Shown: in pieces, positions 1 through 9,749 of the stretch
Numbering within the stretch: the stretch's first letter is position 1
Layout of the letters: each line of letters starts with the position of its first letter
Assembly: GCA_030435675.1 (NCBI GenBank)
Contig: CM059624.1
Span: 7,216,769-7,280,768 of the forward strand
Direction of reading: 5' to 3'
DNA: 64,000 bases
Origin: Steinernema hermaphroditum
Taxonomy: Eukaryota; Nematoda; Chromadorea; Rhabditida; Steinernematidae
Notes under the pieces: generated by a model
The model's input: only the letters and a program-made list of their open reading frames with translations
Database searches by the model: none
What the model was told of the DNA's origin: nothing
Position numbers and translations under genes: made by a program

Positions 1-2
1 AG

Positions 3-1118
3 CTGGTTGATAAAGCCACCCGAGGGAATAATATTCTTGATCTTCTCTTCATTGATTCTAAAGCGCCAGTTTACGATGTATCTGTTTCTCCTGCTGCAAT
101 TAGCGGCTGTGACCATTCATTTATTTCCTTTTTATGCAAAACCTCGTCAGATATCCCCTTAGTTTATTCTCGTAACCGTCTAAATTTCACGAAAGCCGAC
201 TACGATTCCATCAATGACATTCTTGTCAATGTTGACTGGATGGCGATGTTTCTGTCGCACGACCTCTCAGAATGCTATAACTCCTTTTCATCCTGTGTTT
301 TCCACTTAATCTGTCAGTTCACTCCTGATATCTCTAGTAACCTTTCGGCTGAACGGCACTATAAACTGAAGGCCTACGGGATTGAAGGTTCTTTGCTGAA
401 TTGGATTAAAGACTTCCTATCGGACCGTGTCCTGTCTGTCAATGTCAATGGCTCGGTTTCTCCCCCAATCCATGTGAAATCAGGCGTTCCACAAGGCTCA
501 TGCCTTGGGCCTCTCCTTTTCGCAATATATGTTAATGATCTTCCCTCCATCTTTCCGTCTGAAGTCCACTGCGTCCTCTATGCAGACGACTTGAAGTTGT
601 ACACCCTTTCTAATCCCAAGTCTCTCAGACGAGCTCTCAGAAGTCTCGAGTCATGGTCCTCAGATTGGAAGCTCCCCATCGCTGCGTCCAAGACTGCAGT
701 AATGCATGTTGGGCGTAATAATCCCCGCGTTGACTATGTCCTCAACGATACTGTCATCAAGAAAGTTTCGATTATCAAAGATTTAGGCGTGACATACGAT
801 GATAAGTTGTCTTTCGAGCCACACCTTAAGATCTGCGTATCTAAGGCTACGCGTTTGAGCAAAATGGTTGCCAGAGTGTTTCAATGTAGAAGTCAGTCTA
901 TTTTATGGCGTCTGTTTACCTCATATATTCGACCTATCCTTGAGTATGGTTCCATTGTGTGGTCACCACACACAGCAAAAGATTCTGATCTAGTAGAAGC
1001 GGTGCAGAAGAAATATGTGAAATCCATGTTTCTCCGCTGCAACAACTTCGCTCCTCATTACTCTTCCTCCCTAGCTAACAAGGGAACATCCCCAAATGCC
1101 CGACGAGTTAGGAGCTGA
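3..1118 (+). pseudogene. Endonuclease-reverse transcriptase ORF fragment
   Basis: The frame is open from base 3, so the protein starts upstream of the window. The first 75 codons match the end of the endonuclease domain. About 45 codons later the frame enters RT at KLKAYGIEGSLLNWI, which normally lies well inside the domain, so the N-terminal RT motifs are deleted. The motifs SGVPQGSCLGPLLF and YADD are intact, followed by the thumb region (KDLGVTYD, SYIRPILEYGSIVW). The stop at 1116-1118 lies inside the left arm of the palindrome, so the last residues are not RT sequence. Confidence 0.85.
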
Positions 1119-1579
1119 GATGTGGCGCGGCTTGTAGGCGGTCTTCTAACTAAGAAAACGCACATAGTCTCACCGGCCATAAATCAGTCGGGCTACCATA
1201 AAGATGGTAATGAAGTTGCAAAAATTGTAAGGTCTCCTGGTGCGATGTCCCTGGCTCGTCAGAATATACGGTTTTCATGTCAGTTTTTGTCATTTTTTGA
1301 CCCCTTTTCTTGCTAAAAGAACATGGTTGTTAACTGGTAACGTTAATTTTGGCTCTAAATGCCGAAATCCTTAAAAACCCCGTCCAAAATCGGACAAAAA
1401 TACCGTATATTCTGACTAGTCAGGGACATCGCACCAGGAGACCTTACAATTTTTTATGGTAGCCCGACTGATTTATGGCCGATGAGATTATGTGCGTTTT
1501 CTTAGTTAGAAGACCGTCTACAAGCCGCGCCACATCTCAGCTCCTAACACGTCGGACACTTGGGGATGTTCCCTTGTAA
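1077..1579. repeat. Large imperfect palindrome interrupting the retroelement ORF
   Basis: The left arm, about 1077-1275, begins CTAACAAGGGAACATCCCC. The right arm, about 1407-1579, is its reverse complement and ends GGGGATGTTCCCTTGTAAG. The arms share a long run through GAGATGTGGCGCGGCTTGTAG and GACCTTACAATTTTT. The left arm carries about 19 extra bases near 1203-1221. A unique A+T-rich spacer of about 130 bp lies between them. Because the outer ends of the palindrome include RT-like sequence, it may be either a foldback insertion or an inverted duplication. Confidence 0.8.
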
Positions 1580-1895
1580 GCTGAACGCATCCACTCTGTC
1601 CAGAAGACGTGTTGTAGCAGCCCTTTTGTTTACGTATAAGCTGTTCCACAACAAGGTCAACTGCCTTCCTGAAGATTTTCTTACTGCTCCACCACTTAAT
1701 TCTCGCACTAGGTCACGGTCACTGTACAGAATCCATCCTACTGTTCGAAAGACGGAAAGATTCCGTCGTTATTTCTCTAACTTAGTCATATCTCTCTGGA
1801 ATAATCTCTCAGAAGACATTGTGAAATCGAAAACATCGAGTATCTTTCGAAGGCGACTGCTAGCCTGGTTCCTAGTACGAGATGATCGCTTATAG
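1560..1895 (+). pseudogene. C-terminal fragment of the reverse transcriptase ORF
   Basis: After the palindrome the coding sequence resumes with TLSRRRVVAALLFTYKLFHN, the usual pattern after the RT thumb of LINE ORF2 proteins, and ends at a stop at 1893-1895. It is in a different frame from the upstream part and separated from it by the insertion, so no single protein can be made. Confidence 0.75.
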
Positions 1896-2054
1896 CCTCA
1901 CTGACGGTTGTTCATTCTAGTTTATTATTGTGTATAATGGGAATCTTTTCTATCTCTATGCACCGTTCTCTAAATCTGTTTCCTGTTATCATTATTGTAG
2001 ACTATTATAATTGATCGTGCATAATTTTAAATAAAAAATAAATAAATAAATTTA

Positions 2055-2395
2055 CATCGCCAGATGCCGCGATATCAATGCACAAACCATGGTTTTGCGG
2101 TGTTTCGCGGTTTCTTTTGGAATTTTCCCCGGTACAGAACATCTTTATCGGATTGAGATCACAGTAGAATAGCGGAAGTTATGACAGTTCCACTCCTAAC
2201 CCCCTATTCCCCTAGTCGACGAACCGTGATATGAAAGAATCTCGTGCCAAAATAGTTTCCCAAATTTCTCGATCAGGACAGTTCTCGACTCGTCCTGTGT
2301 AGCCCTAACCCATGTTTCTGCGAAAACTCCAAAAGAAACCGGCGAAACACCACAAAACCATGGTTTGTGCATTGATGTCGCGGCATCTGGCGATG
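2055..2395. repeat. Inverted-repeat (MITE-like) element
   Basis: The left arm at about 2055-2126 starts CATCGCCAGATGCCGCGATA. It is the inverse of the right arm at about 2322-2395, which ends TCGCGGCATCTGGCGATG. The arms are about 70 bp with few mismatches, and about 195 bp of unrelated sequence lies between them. No ORF inside resembles a transposase, so this looks like a non-autonomous element. It starts within a few bases of the retroelement tail. Confidence 0.75.
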
Positions 2396-3520
2396 AAAAT
2401 GTGAATAACTTCTTGTGCACGCGTTCAATTTCGACAATTTTGGGCTCAATCGACTCGCAATTAACCAAGCAATACTGATTTGCTTGTAGAATTTTGAGAT
2501 TCGTGTGATATCCCCGTCAAAAGTGTCCAAACATGCAGACGATTTGCATTTCCCATTGTAAAATGCAGTACCACACACGAAGATGGCGTGGCGCGCGCAA
2601 AAAAAGCGTTGTGGGACCAAATCGAAAATATGTCAGCAATTTTTTAATCCGACTATAGTCGTTGCTCAGCTCCGGAGTCCAAGTATTGTTTGCCGAGAAC
2701 TTCTTTGGCCAATATGGGCTGAAACGGAAATTATCATATAAAAGTTGATTGAGTATTGAAAAGCTGGTTTACAATCGCGTGGTGTAAAATATGACTGCAC
2801 TACTCTCCGCACATTAAGAAACCAAGCGGTCTATTCGAAATCGTTCAGACTTTTCCCGACTATGTGCGTGGTTGAGGGGTATTTATTGAGCTTGCCGGCC
2901 CATTTGCGACCAACCGGCATCGTAGGCCTGCGCTCTGCAGCCGCGAACCGACACCGACGTATGTACGAATCCCAAGAACATCGCGCACGAAGTTGAAAAA
3001 ACTGTCTGCGAAGATCGCCAAATACCACGACCGACGCCTTTACCCCGAAACAAGACTTCAGAAGGCGGCGCGCTCACCTAAAGCATGCGGAGCCGGCATC
3101 CTCCTTCCGAAGAACCTATTCGAAAAAATGCACTCGCACGCACCTTTTCACGGTACGGTATTGTAATGTGAGGGACATCGTACTGGAGAAATCCCAATCA
3201 AGGTCATGTTCCACTGGAAGTTCAATAATATCGGGAAAATCCGGCGAACTTTTGTGTTACACGTGAATTTCGCGTCCACTGTTGAAAGTTCCACTTCACA
3301 AACATTACGAACAAATGAGAAGCAGGACAAATCGTTAGACTCGGCTTTGGCTCCAGAACCAGCTCCAGATCCTTGGAAGCTGCGCGCATTTCATAGTACT
3401 GTAATTTTCATATAATCAATTTCAAGGGGTGCTTCGATGTGGCGGACGAGAAGATTTTGTTTTAAAGCGGATACCAGTATCTCTTCCTGGAACGACCACA
3501 TCACCTTCTACGCTGCCTCG
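2396..3520. other. Intergenic stretch with no supported gene
   Basis: Short open frames on both strands (for example 2883-3077 on the minus strand) match no family I recognise and lack splice-consistent neighbours. I see no further long inverted repeat here. Confidence 0.6.
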
Positions 3521-4380
3521 TTAAAGGGACAGTGTCATCGTGAAAAAATTTTCTCAAATCTTTCTGAGAGTTCCACAACCCCTACCCAGTTTTTGACGGC
3601 GAACACGATGGTGAAATCCGTTTCGCTGTAGGCCTGCAGGTTTTCGAGCTACAATCCTTCTACCGGAAGCTGGCATTTACTGGATTTTGCTTGGTCTTGG
3701 CACGAAATCCCTAATAAAATCGATTTGTCTACTGTAGCCATTTCTTGTAACATAGGCGTCTCGAACACTTTGCGGTCTAGTGTGCGATTGGTACAGTGGT
3801 AGTGTGTTGCACTAGGAGACATCATGCCAAAGTTCGGTTCCCCGCTGTGCCTCAACTTTTTCTTCGACGTTTTAGGGCCATTCTGAATTTCAACGAGCTT
3901 CCTCAAAATCCAGATTGCAATTTTGTCCGTGGAATACCCTATTACTTGGGTTCTACTTTCAACTTTGCACATCTTGTTTTTTGCCCTCATAGGCGTGTCT
4001 GAATCTTGTAGAAATTCATAACGGCCCTAAAATGTCGAAGAAAAAGTTGAGGCTCGGCGGGGAGCCGAACCTTGGCATGATGTCTCCTACTGCAACACAC
4101 TACCACTGTACCAACCGCACACTAGAGTCTATGCTGTTCGAGACGCTTATGTTGCAAGAAATGGCTATAGTAGACAAATCGAATTTATCAGGGGTTTCGT
4201 GCCAAGACCAAGCAAAATCCAGTAAATGCCAGCTTCCGGTAGAAGGATTGTAGCTCGAAAACCTGCAGGCCTACAGCGAAACGGATTTCACCATCGTGTT
4301 CGCCGTCAAAAACTGGGTAGGGGTTGTGGAACTCTCAAAAAGATTTGAGAAAATTTTTTCACGATGACACTGTCCCTTTA
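3521..4380. repeat. 860-bp foldback element with long arms
   Basis: The left arm, about 3521-3893, begins TTAAAGGGACAGTGTCATCG. The right arm, about 4006-4380, is its reverse complement and ends CGATGACACTGTCCCTTTA. The arms are about 370 bp each with scattered substitutions, and the spacer is about 110 bp. Each arm contains a tRNA-like segment. No transposase frame is present. A transcript of this element would fold into a very long hairpin. Confidence 0.85.
3780..3845 (+). other. tRNA-like (Pol III A/B box) segment in the left foldback arm
   Basis: TGGTACAGTGGTAG at 3789-3802 resembles the tRNA A box, and AGTTCGGTTCC at 3831-3841 resembles the B box, about 42 bp apart as in a tRNA. The mirror copy lies in the right arm at about 4061-4113 on the minus strand. 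The T stem and anticodon stem do not pair well, so this is a tRNA-derived relic rather than a working tRNA gene. Confidence 0.5.
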
Positions 4381-4770
4381 AAGGGCAAGTGAAATCGCAG
4401 ACGTCTTCGTTTACTTACCGAATTTCCTTACCTAACACTGGATTTACCCACGCGTGTTTTGGATGTATATGTTTTTGTTCCGCTATGTGGACAACATGGG
4501 ATCTAGACAACAGAGGTGCCAAATCCTCGTCTGTCACGACTGGAGCCGAGGCTTGTTACTGTATTTATGAGAGATTATGGTAGAGTTTCAGAGTCTTTGA
4601 TTTACGGAATGCTCGTAAACAATGAACAATCTTTCTTTCACCTTGTGTACCCTTCCACCAGCTTGTCGAATTGTGCTACAGTAATCCTCTGTACAAATGC
4701 ACCATGAAACCAAGACACTAATGATGTTCTTCCACTGATCTGAGACGTTTCAGGACGGCGCTGGAGAAGA

Positions 4771-4776
4771 TTTATT
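4771..4776 (-). terminator. Poly(A) signal AATAAA of the globin gene
   Basis: TTTATT on the plus strand is AATAAA on the minus strand. It lies 42 bp beyond the globin stop codon, the right place for a nematode 3' UTR. The stretch 4381-4770 between it and the foldback element holds nothing else that I can support. Confidence 0.6.
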
Positions 4777-4817
4777 GTGCGATATGTGGCGACACAGATT
4801 ATGTACAGAAGCGAGGG

Positions 4818-6033
4818 TCAGTAGTAGTGGTCGAAGTAGAGCTGCTCGTGGCTGGCGCGGTAGGCGTAGGGACAGCGCGCCGAGGCGGCGAACCGCTGGA
4901 AGTCGGTGTTGGCCCTCTCGATGACGGGCGAGAAGCGCTGCGTGTGGCGCGGCGGGGAGGGCGTCTGGAGACGGTCGTCGAAGTAGGCGGCCGTCTGGGC
5001 ACGCGCCGTCTGCACGGACTCCTCGAGGGCGACGCGCTTCCGCTCCTTCTCGAAGCCCTTCCGCATCTCCTCGATGACGAAAGAGACGAGCGTCCTCCAG
5101 CCGTTGAGCACATCGCGGCACCGGAGGCCGCCCTCCCAGTCGATGGCGCACTCCGTGAGCGCCTCGGCGAAGATGTCCCAGTAGGAGGTCTTGAAGCCGC
5201 GGCGCATGAACTTCACATGCGTCTTCCCCAGCTCCACGCAGAATTTGGACACGCGCTCCAGGTCCTCCAGATGGTTCATGACGAAGTCGAGCGACCGCGT
5301 GAAAGTCATCGCGTGGTCCTGAATACCGTAACCCTGGGAACAGCGAGGAGGGACTTGCCTGGAAGAACTTGCGGTACTTGAGCTCGCTGTGGGGACATGT
5401 GCCCAGGTGGAACATCTCGCCAACGGAGGGGTCCTTCGCGTAGATCTTCAAGAAGATATGGGCGCCGATGTTGTCGAGGCCCGTCCTCTGCGACTTGTTC
5501 CACGACCTGCAGGGAAGAGTCTTGAGGGGAAAAGAGTCGTTTGTTTGGTCATTAGAGGTGGCCCTTTGGGCCGAGTTCTCCGAACTCCTTGTGGCACCTG
5601 TGAGTCAAAAGGACAACTCTATTAAGGCCCTTTTCTGTTCAGGTCCAAAAAATTAAGAGACTCATCAAAGAATCCTACAGTACCCCGACTCAAAATAACT
5701 TTCGCCCTGTGCAGAGTTAATTTCCGCTTAATTGCGCCGCCGGCGCCCACTTCCCGCGAGTGGAGCCCTCGACGCGCTTTTTGCAGCGCCGCCATTCGTA
5801 AATTAAACATATCACAGCGTCTCTGCCGAAAAGGCAATTAAAGGGAGAAGGCAAGAAGCAACAAACCGCTGAAGGATCTTCCGTTGGCGCGGCGTCAGGA
5901 GCTCCTTGCGGCGCGTCCTTGACGTCGTCCTCGACGAGCTGGAAGAGATCGTCGACGAGGAAGACTTCTTGCGGCGCTCCCGTGGCACCTCGGAATCGCC
6001 GCTCGCGTAGCCGGACGACTCCGCCTGGCCCAT
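4818..6033 (-). CDS. Globin with N-terminal myristoylation motif
   Basis: Haem-binding globin of 271 residues. Exons: 6033-5867, 5506-5359, 5318-4818. After a 45-residue Ser/Arg-rich leader the globin fold runs from KELLTPRQRKILQRSW to about residue 210, with the likely distal histidine at 107 (QDHAMTF) and proximal histidine at 139 (LGKTHVKF). A tail of about 60 residues follows. I chose the start MGQAES because Gly2 and Ser6 fit the N-myristoylation consensus; an in-frame ATG 13 codons upstream would hide it. Several nematode globins are membrane-anchored this way and are thought to act in signalling or redox sensing rather than oxygen transport. The second intron (5319-5358, 40 nt) starts with GC, not GT. 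The first intron is 360 nt. I cannot say which C. elegans glb gene is the orthologue. Confidence 0.9.
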
Positions 6034-9000
6034 CTGCAACTCCGGAAATGAACTCGCGCCCCGATTCTGCACGCCTAAGAGGGGAACGTCGTCTAATTGC
6101 AGAGCCCCACTCCCCCAAATTCGATTTCTGCCCTCTCATCGCAATCAGACCGATGAGAGGGAATCTGCAACTGTTTTGCCCGGAGGGGAGTCGGGAAGAA
6201 GGCTCAATTAATGATGCGCGATTCGGTGGCGGAGCCATTTATAGGCGTCGGAAGTCGAGGACGGAAGCACTCGGGGGCGGGCCATGTGACGAACGATAAG
6301 GATGACGCGCGCGGAGGTGCGCCGATCGGAGTCTAGGGCGGCCCGAGTGGGTAACGAGATTGGGTCCACGGGGAAAACACGGCAACTAGTGCGTAAGATG
6401 GCCCGTCTCCTTGGGCAAACAGCGGCGACACAATGCCACCCTGATTATCCGGGGCGGATTCTATTAGGACAAGTCGAAAACACGCGACTATAGTCTCTTC
6501 CTGGAGAGTCCGCTATTCATCACCGGCCGGGCTTATTGGGGCGCGCCTCGCGTGGCCATCGACCAAGTGGACATAAGCGGCGACAAATCACTCATAATTC
6601 ATTCACAATGGGAAAGTCCCGAATGGGCCCTTTTACGACGCTCTCCGGAGGCAACAAGTGCCGAGACGCACGATCGCGCTTATAAACGTTTGTGCCTCAA
6701 TTATGTGACGCCGACTTCCAAAAAACGCGGCGATTAGCGAGGGGAGGAGGGCGTTTCCGCGTTATCAGATTAGAAGCGTCGAAATCCGAAGCTGCAGACG
6801 GCGATAAGCTGTCCGAATCCGTGTCCCGGCCCTCCGAGGGCCGCGCACGCCTGGATGGGCGGGATGAAAGGGGGATTTTGGCAGAAAACAGTAAATAATT
6901 GACGAGAAGGTAACGCGAGCACCTGAGTGTGCGCCGGACGCCTTCGCCGAATCCACGAAACGGTCGTGGAGAGAGCGAGATCCAGTACCCAGAAGCACGA
7001 ACCTCCCCTTCCAGCGAAGTTCGGCGCTCCTCATTTGGGGACGGAAACTTCCGAATTTCCGCTCGAGGGAATCTTAATTAAACGGACGATGGCGTCAATC
7101 AGGGCGTCGTCTGGGTGTCGAGAAGTCGGACTCCGGGGGAGAGGACTCTGTGGGTCCATTAAAAAGCGATTAATTGCCGAAGATGCGTTACTTACGGCCA
7201 GAAGACGTTTCGAAATGACGGCATAAGGGACACATAAGGAATGAAGTCCCGTTATGGGCCTATTTCCCATAAAGTTGTGTTTCGTTTTACGATCCTTATC
7301 GATGCCTGAAGAGGACAATAGCTAATAGGGAATGTCCTTTTGTTGACTCTCTCTTCTGATTGAGTCGCCAGGGACGAACCGAAGTTAGGAAGGGAGAGAA
7401 CTCAGTGCCTAGGGAAGTCGTTTCACTAAGCTCCCAGTTTTTGTACGCCGATGACGAAGTACTGGAAGCAGCGTTGAAATTCATTAAAAAGTTGAAAAAT
7501 TCGCCCATTGAGGATTCGAAAGAAGCAAAAGGCCGAAATTTTTGGGTGGTGTCCTGTCAGGCGAAATCTGGAGAACTCTGAATTAGCACCATTGAGAGAG
7601 TTCCAAGTCAGTTGATTGGAGCAGGTGCCGAGGCTTGCTCTCAGTATTCTGCACGTTTCACTCTAACGTGAGTATTGGCGTTTTTATTATTTTGTTTATA
7701 ACGCATTCACTTTTGATTCGCTTCTCAGAAGTCCGCCCAAACAGAAGAATTAGGCTCTTCTGTTTCTCTCTCTCTTTGGGAGGGTTTTCGTGCAAAAAAA
7801 AGAGCTTCAAAACATATCGAAACGTGACTTTTAGCGACCATAAGTAGACTAAAAACGATACCCAAGGAAAACAAGTCTTTTCGGGCAAATGAACCGTGTC
7901 CGACCAAAAATCTCCTATCTGTCAGATCATGTTCGAACCGTAACGGGTACCGTAATACTCCCAAAACTGACTCCGTCAAAACACCAAAGAACATCCACGA
8001 AAAGAGCTCTCTTGCGAGGGATCTCGAAAGGAGGAGCACGTTCCTCCTTGTATCGCATGCATGTTTTCCGTTGGTGTTTTGGCTCGTCGGCGCGCCCTCC
8101 GGGGAAAAAGTCCATTTTTCTCGGGGAAACTCTATTTCCTCGATTTATCGACGTACTAATCTTTGTATCATTTCGCCACAAAAAGAAAGAGAAAATATGT
8201 GGAGGAAGCGTCCTACGACGCGAATATTACTAGCCATAGTTGTTATGATTGCACCCCTAAGACACGTCTTCCGAAGGGGTCTCGAGGACACAATTTCTTG
8301 ATATTTGTCTTCAAATATATATGAAAATACGAAGAGATCATCGTCTTGGTCACGATTCTTGCGCACACTTGATTGCACCGGAAAGATGTGAGATGTGGAC
8401 GGACAGGATAGGGATTTATTGCAACCCCTAATGTGTCTTCCAGGTTTGTGCAAACGTTCTGGTGGCGACATCTCCATAACAACTCTGACGTCTTCGTGCC
8501 TTCCTCGAAGTTCTATGTCGATGTGATGTGCCTTCGTTTGGTCCCAGAAAGGACATGTAAACACGAAAAGTCGCGAAATAGAAGATGCATATGATAGGCC
8601 CCCGCCGGTCCCCTCAGCAAACATCGCCCGAGGGTACTCGAGGCTTACGTGGATTAGGTTGCACAGGGCGCGCAAACGATCTGAGCCGAAAGGGTCTATT
8701 TGCCTTCGAAGAGCTCCACCTTCAAGGGCGGCCAACGACGCGAAAACAGCTCCGAAGTTCAGCGCTTTCGCCTCTTTAATTATTCTAATCGAGGATTCTA
8801 ATTTCGCGAGGCGAATGGCCTCGGGCGATAGTGCCTCAGGGAATTGCCCGCGCTCCCCTATCTCCACATCGTACTCCGGATTGATGTCCCCAGAGCAGGA
8901 AGTCCCCTTATCCTCGATTCATTATATCACGCTAATCAGCCGCGATTCGAGGCGGAAAGGACAAAGCGAGGAGGCTAATCGAATGAACGCGATATGACCA

Positions 9001-9330
9001 TAACCGGGCGGGCGGTCCTCGCAGGCAATCCAAAAGAACGTCCAAACCGCCGTCTTTCGCCGCGAAACTTAATTTTGAGCGATCGAAACAATTCGCGGCG
9101 GCTACTTCTCGGTCGCCGATTTCTGCTAATGCTATACGATGACGCCACGGAATTTATAATCACTTTGGGCGGAGGGGAAGATGCAGTGCATGGCGCCCGT
9201 ACACATGAATACACGGCCTACGGTAGGATCTGGGCACCTTAGAGTGAATCTTCTCCATACAACAACGCAATGTTCAGTGTTCCAGATGAGAGCTACGGTA
9301 TTTTCTGTTGAGTCCGTCTGGGCGACACAA
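6034..9330. other. 3.3-kb stretch without a supported gene, upstream of the globin
   Basis: The sequence has many TAATTA-type runs and GC-rich patches. No reading frame joins by splicing into a recognisable protein. The longest open frame (8145-8867, minus) has no ATG near its start and no family resemblance. A perfect 8-bp-stem hairpin, AAGGAGGA/TCCTCCTT, lies near 8029-8050, and related short segments recur near 8250 and 8422. The part next to 6033 is the natural place for globin promoter elements. Confidence 0.55.
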
Positions 9331-9676
9331 TTAACTCTTGAGATCGTCGCTCTCTAACAAGGGAATGTTGCCAAGTGGACGACGCGGATCGGATTGAGAT
9401 ATGGTGGGGGTGGTAGAGCCCAATTGTAAGTCATGCAAGAGTTCTTGGAAGATACTGTAGAGGAAGATGTCCGAGTCTCCCGCAGAGGCGTCTGCGAAGG
9501 GCCTCGTCCCGAGCGCTCTTCGTTCCAGAAGCTCTTGCCAAAACGTCTTTGGGAGCTACAGCTCCGGGAGTACACCAATCACTGGCGAAGCTAGCTTATA
9601 GGAAGGTCACATTTCCGAAGTCGATAAGATCTTCACAACCTGTCCCGGGATCAAGCTCTTCCACAACGGGCAGCAT
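9331..9676 (-). CDS. Unknown 96-residue protein, downstream gene of a probable operon
   Basis: Two exons (9676-9611 and 9555-9331, intron 55 nt) close in phase to 96 residues. The protein is acidic at the start (MLPVVEELDPG) and contains LPKTFWQELLERRALGTRPF and FLYSIFQELLHDLQL, both likely helices. I do not recognise the family. The ATG lies just after TTTAGTATA, and this acceptor is 69 nt beyond the stop codon of the palmitoyltransferase gene on the same strand, the spacing of nematode operons, so SL2-type trans-splicing is likely. Because no exon is longer than 75 codons, a simple ORF scan would miss this gene. Confidence 0.6.
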
Positions 9677-9749
9677 TATACTAAACACAAAAAATAACAA
9701 AACTCACAACTGCAAATCTACATAACAAAGTATCACAGATTTCCAAGTA
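9677..9749 (-). promoter_or_regulatory. Intercistronic region of a probable operon
   Basis: This is the 73-bp gap between the ZDHHC6-like stop (9750) and the ATG of the next gene (9676). Read on the minus strand it is T-rich and ends GTTATTTTTTGTGTTTAG, a strong trans-splice acceptor ending at 9681. No promoter-sized space is present. Confidence 0.5.

Larger units (their letters stand above)
1..2050 (+). mobile_element. Decayed non-LTR (LINE-like) retrotransposon, 3' part
   Basis: The window opens inside a retroelement. Reading frame 3 gives the end of an AP-endonuclease domain (TRGNNILDLLF, then a GCDH motif), then reverse transcriptase with the YADD-type catalytic box (LYADDLKLY), and a C-terminal piece after an insertion. 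The element ends near 2050 in an A-rich tail of repeated AAATAA units, typical of target-primed elements. The copy looks dead: the RT fingers region is missing and the ORF is interrupted by a 500-bp palindrome. The 5' end lies outside the window. Confidence 0.85.

Noticed and set aside
3780..3845. A functional tRNA gene in the foldback arm
   Set aside because: The A and B boxes are recognisable, but the T stem and anticodon stem do not pair and position 33 is not T in the best fold, so it is better seen as tRNA-derived repeat sequence.
4827..5381. 184-codon plus-strand frame opposite the globin
   Set aside because: It is the antisense shadow of the globin's last exon; its composition reflects GC-rich codon third positions on the other strand.
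8145..8867. 240-codon open frame on the minus strand
   Set aside because: It begins at a GTG, has no recognisable domain, and lies in sequence with the TAATTA-rich texture of the other non-coding stretches. No splice-consistent neighbour exons were found.
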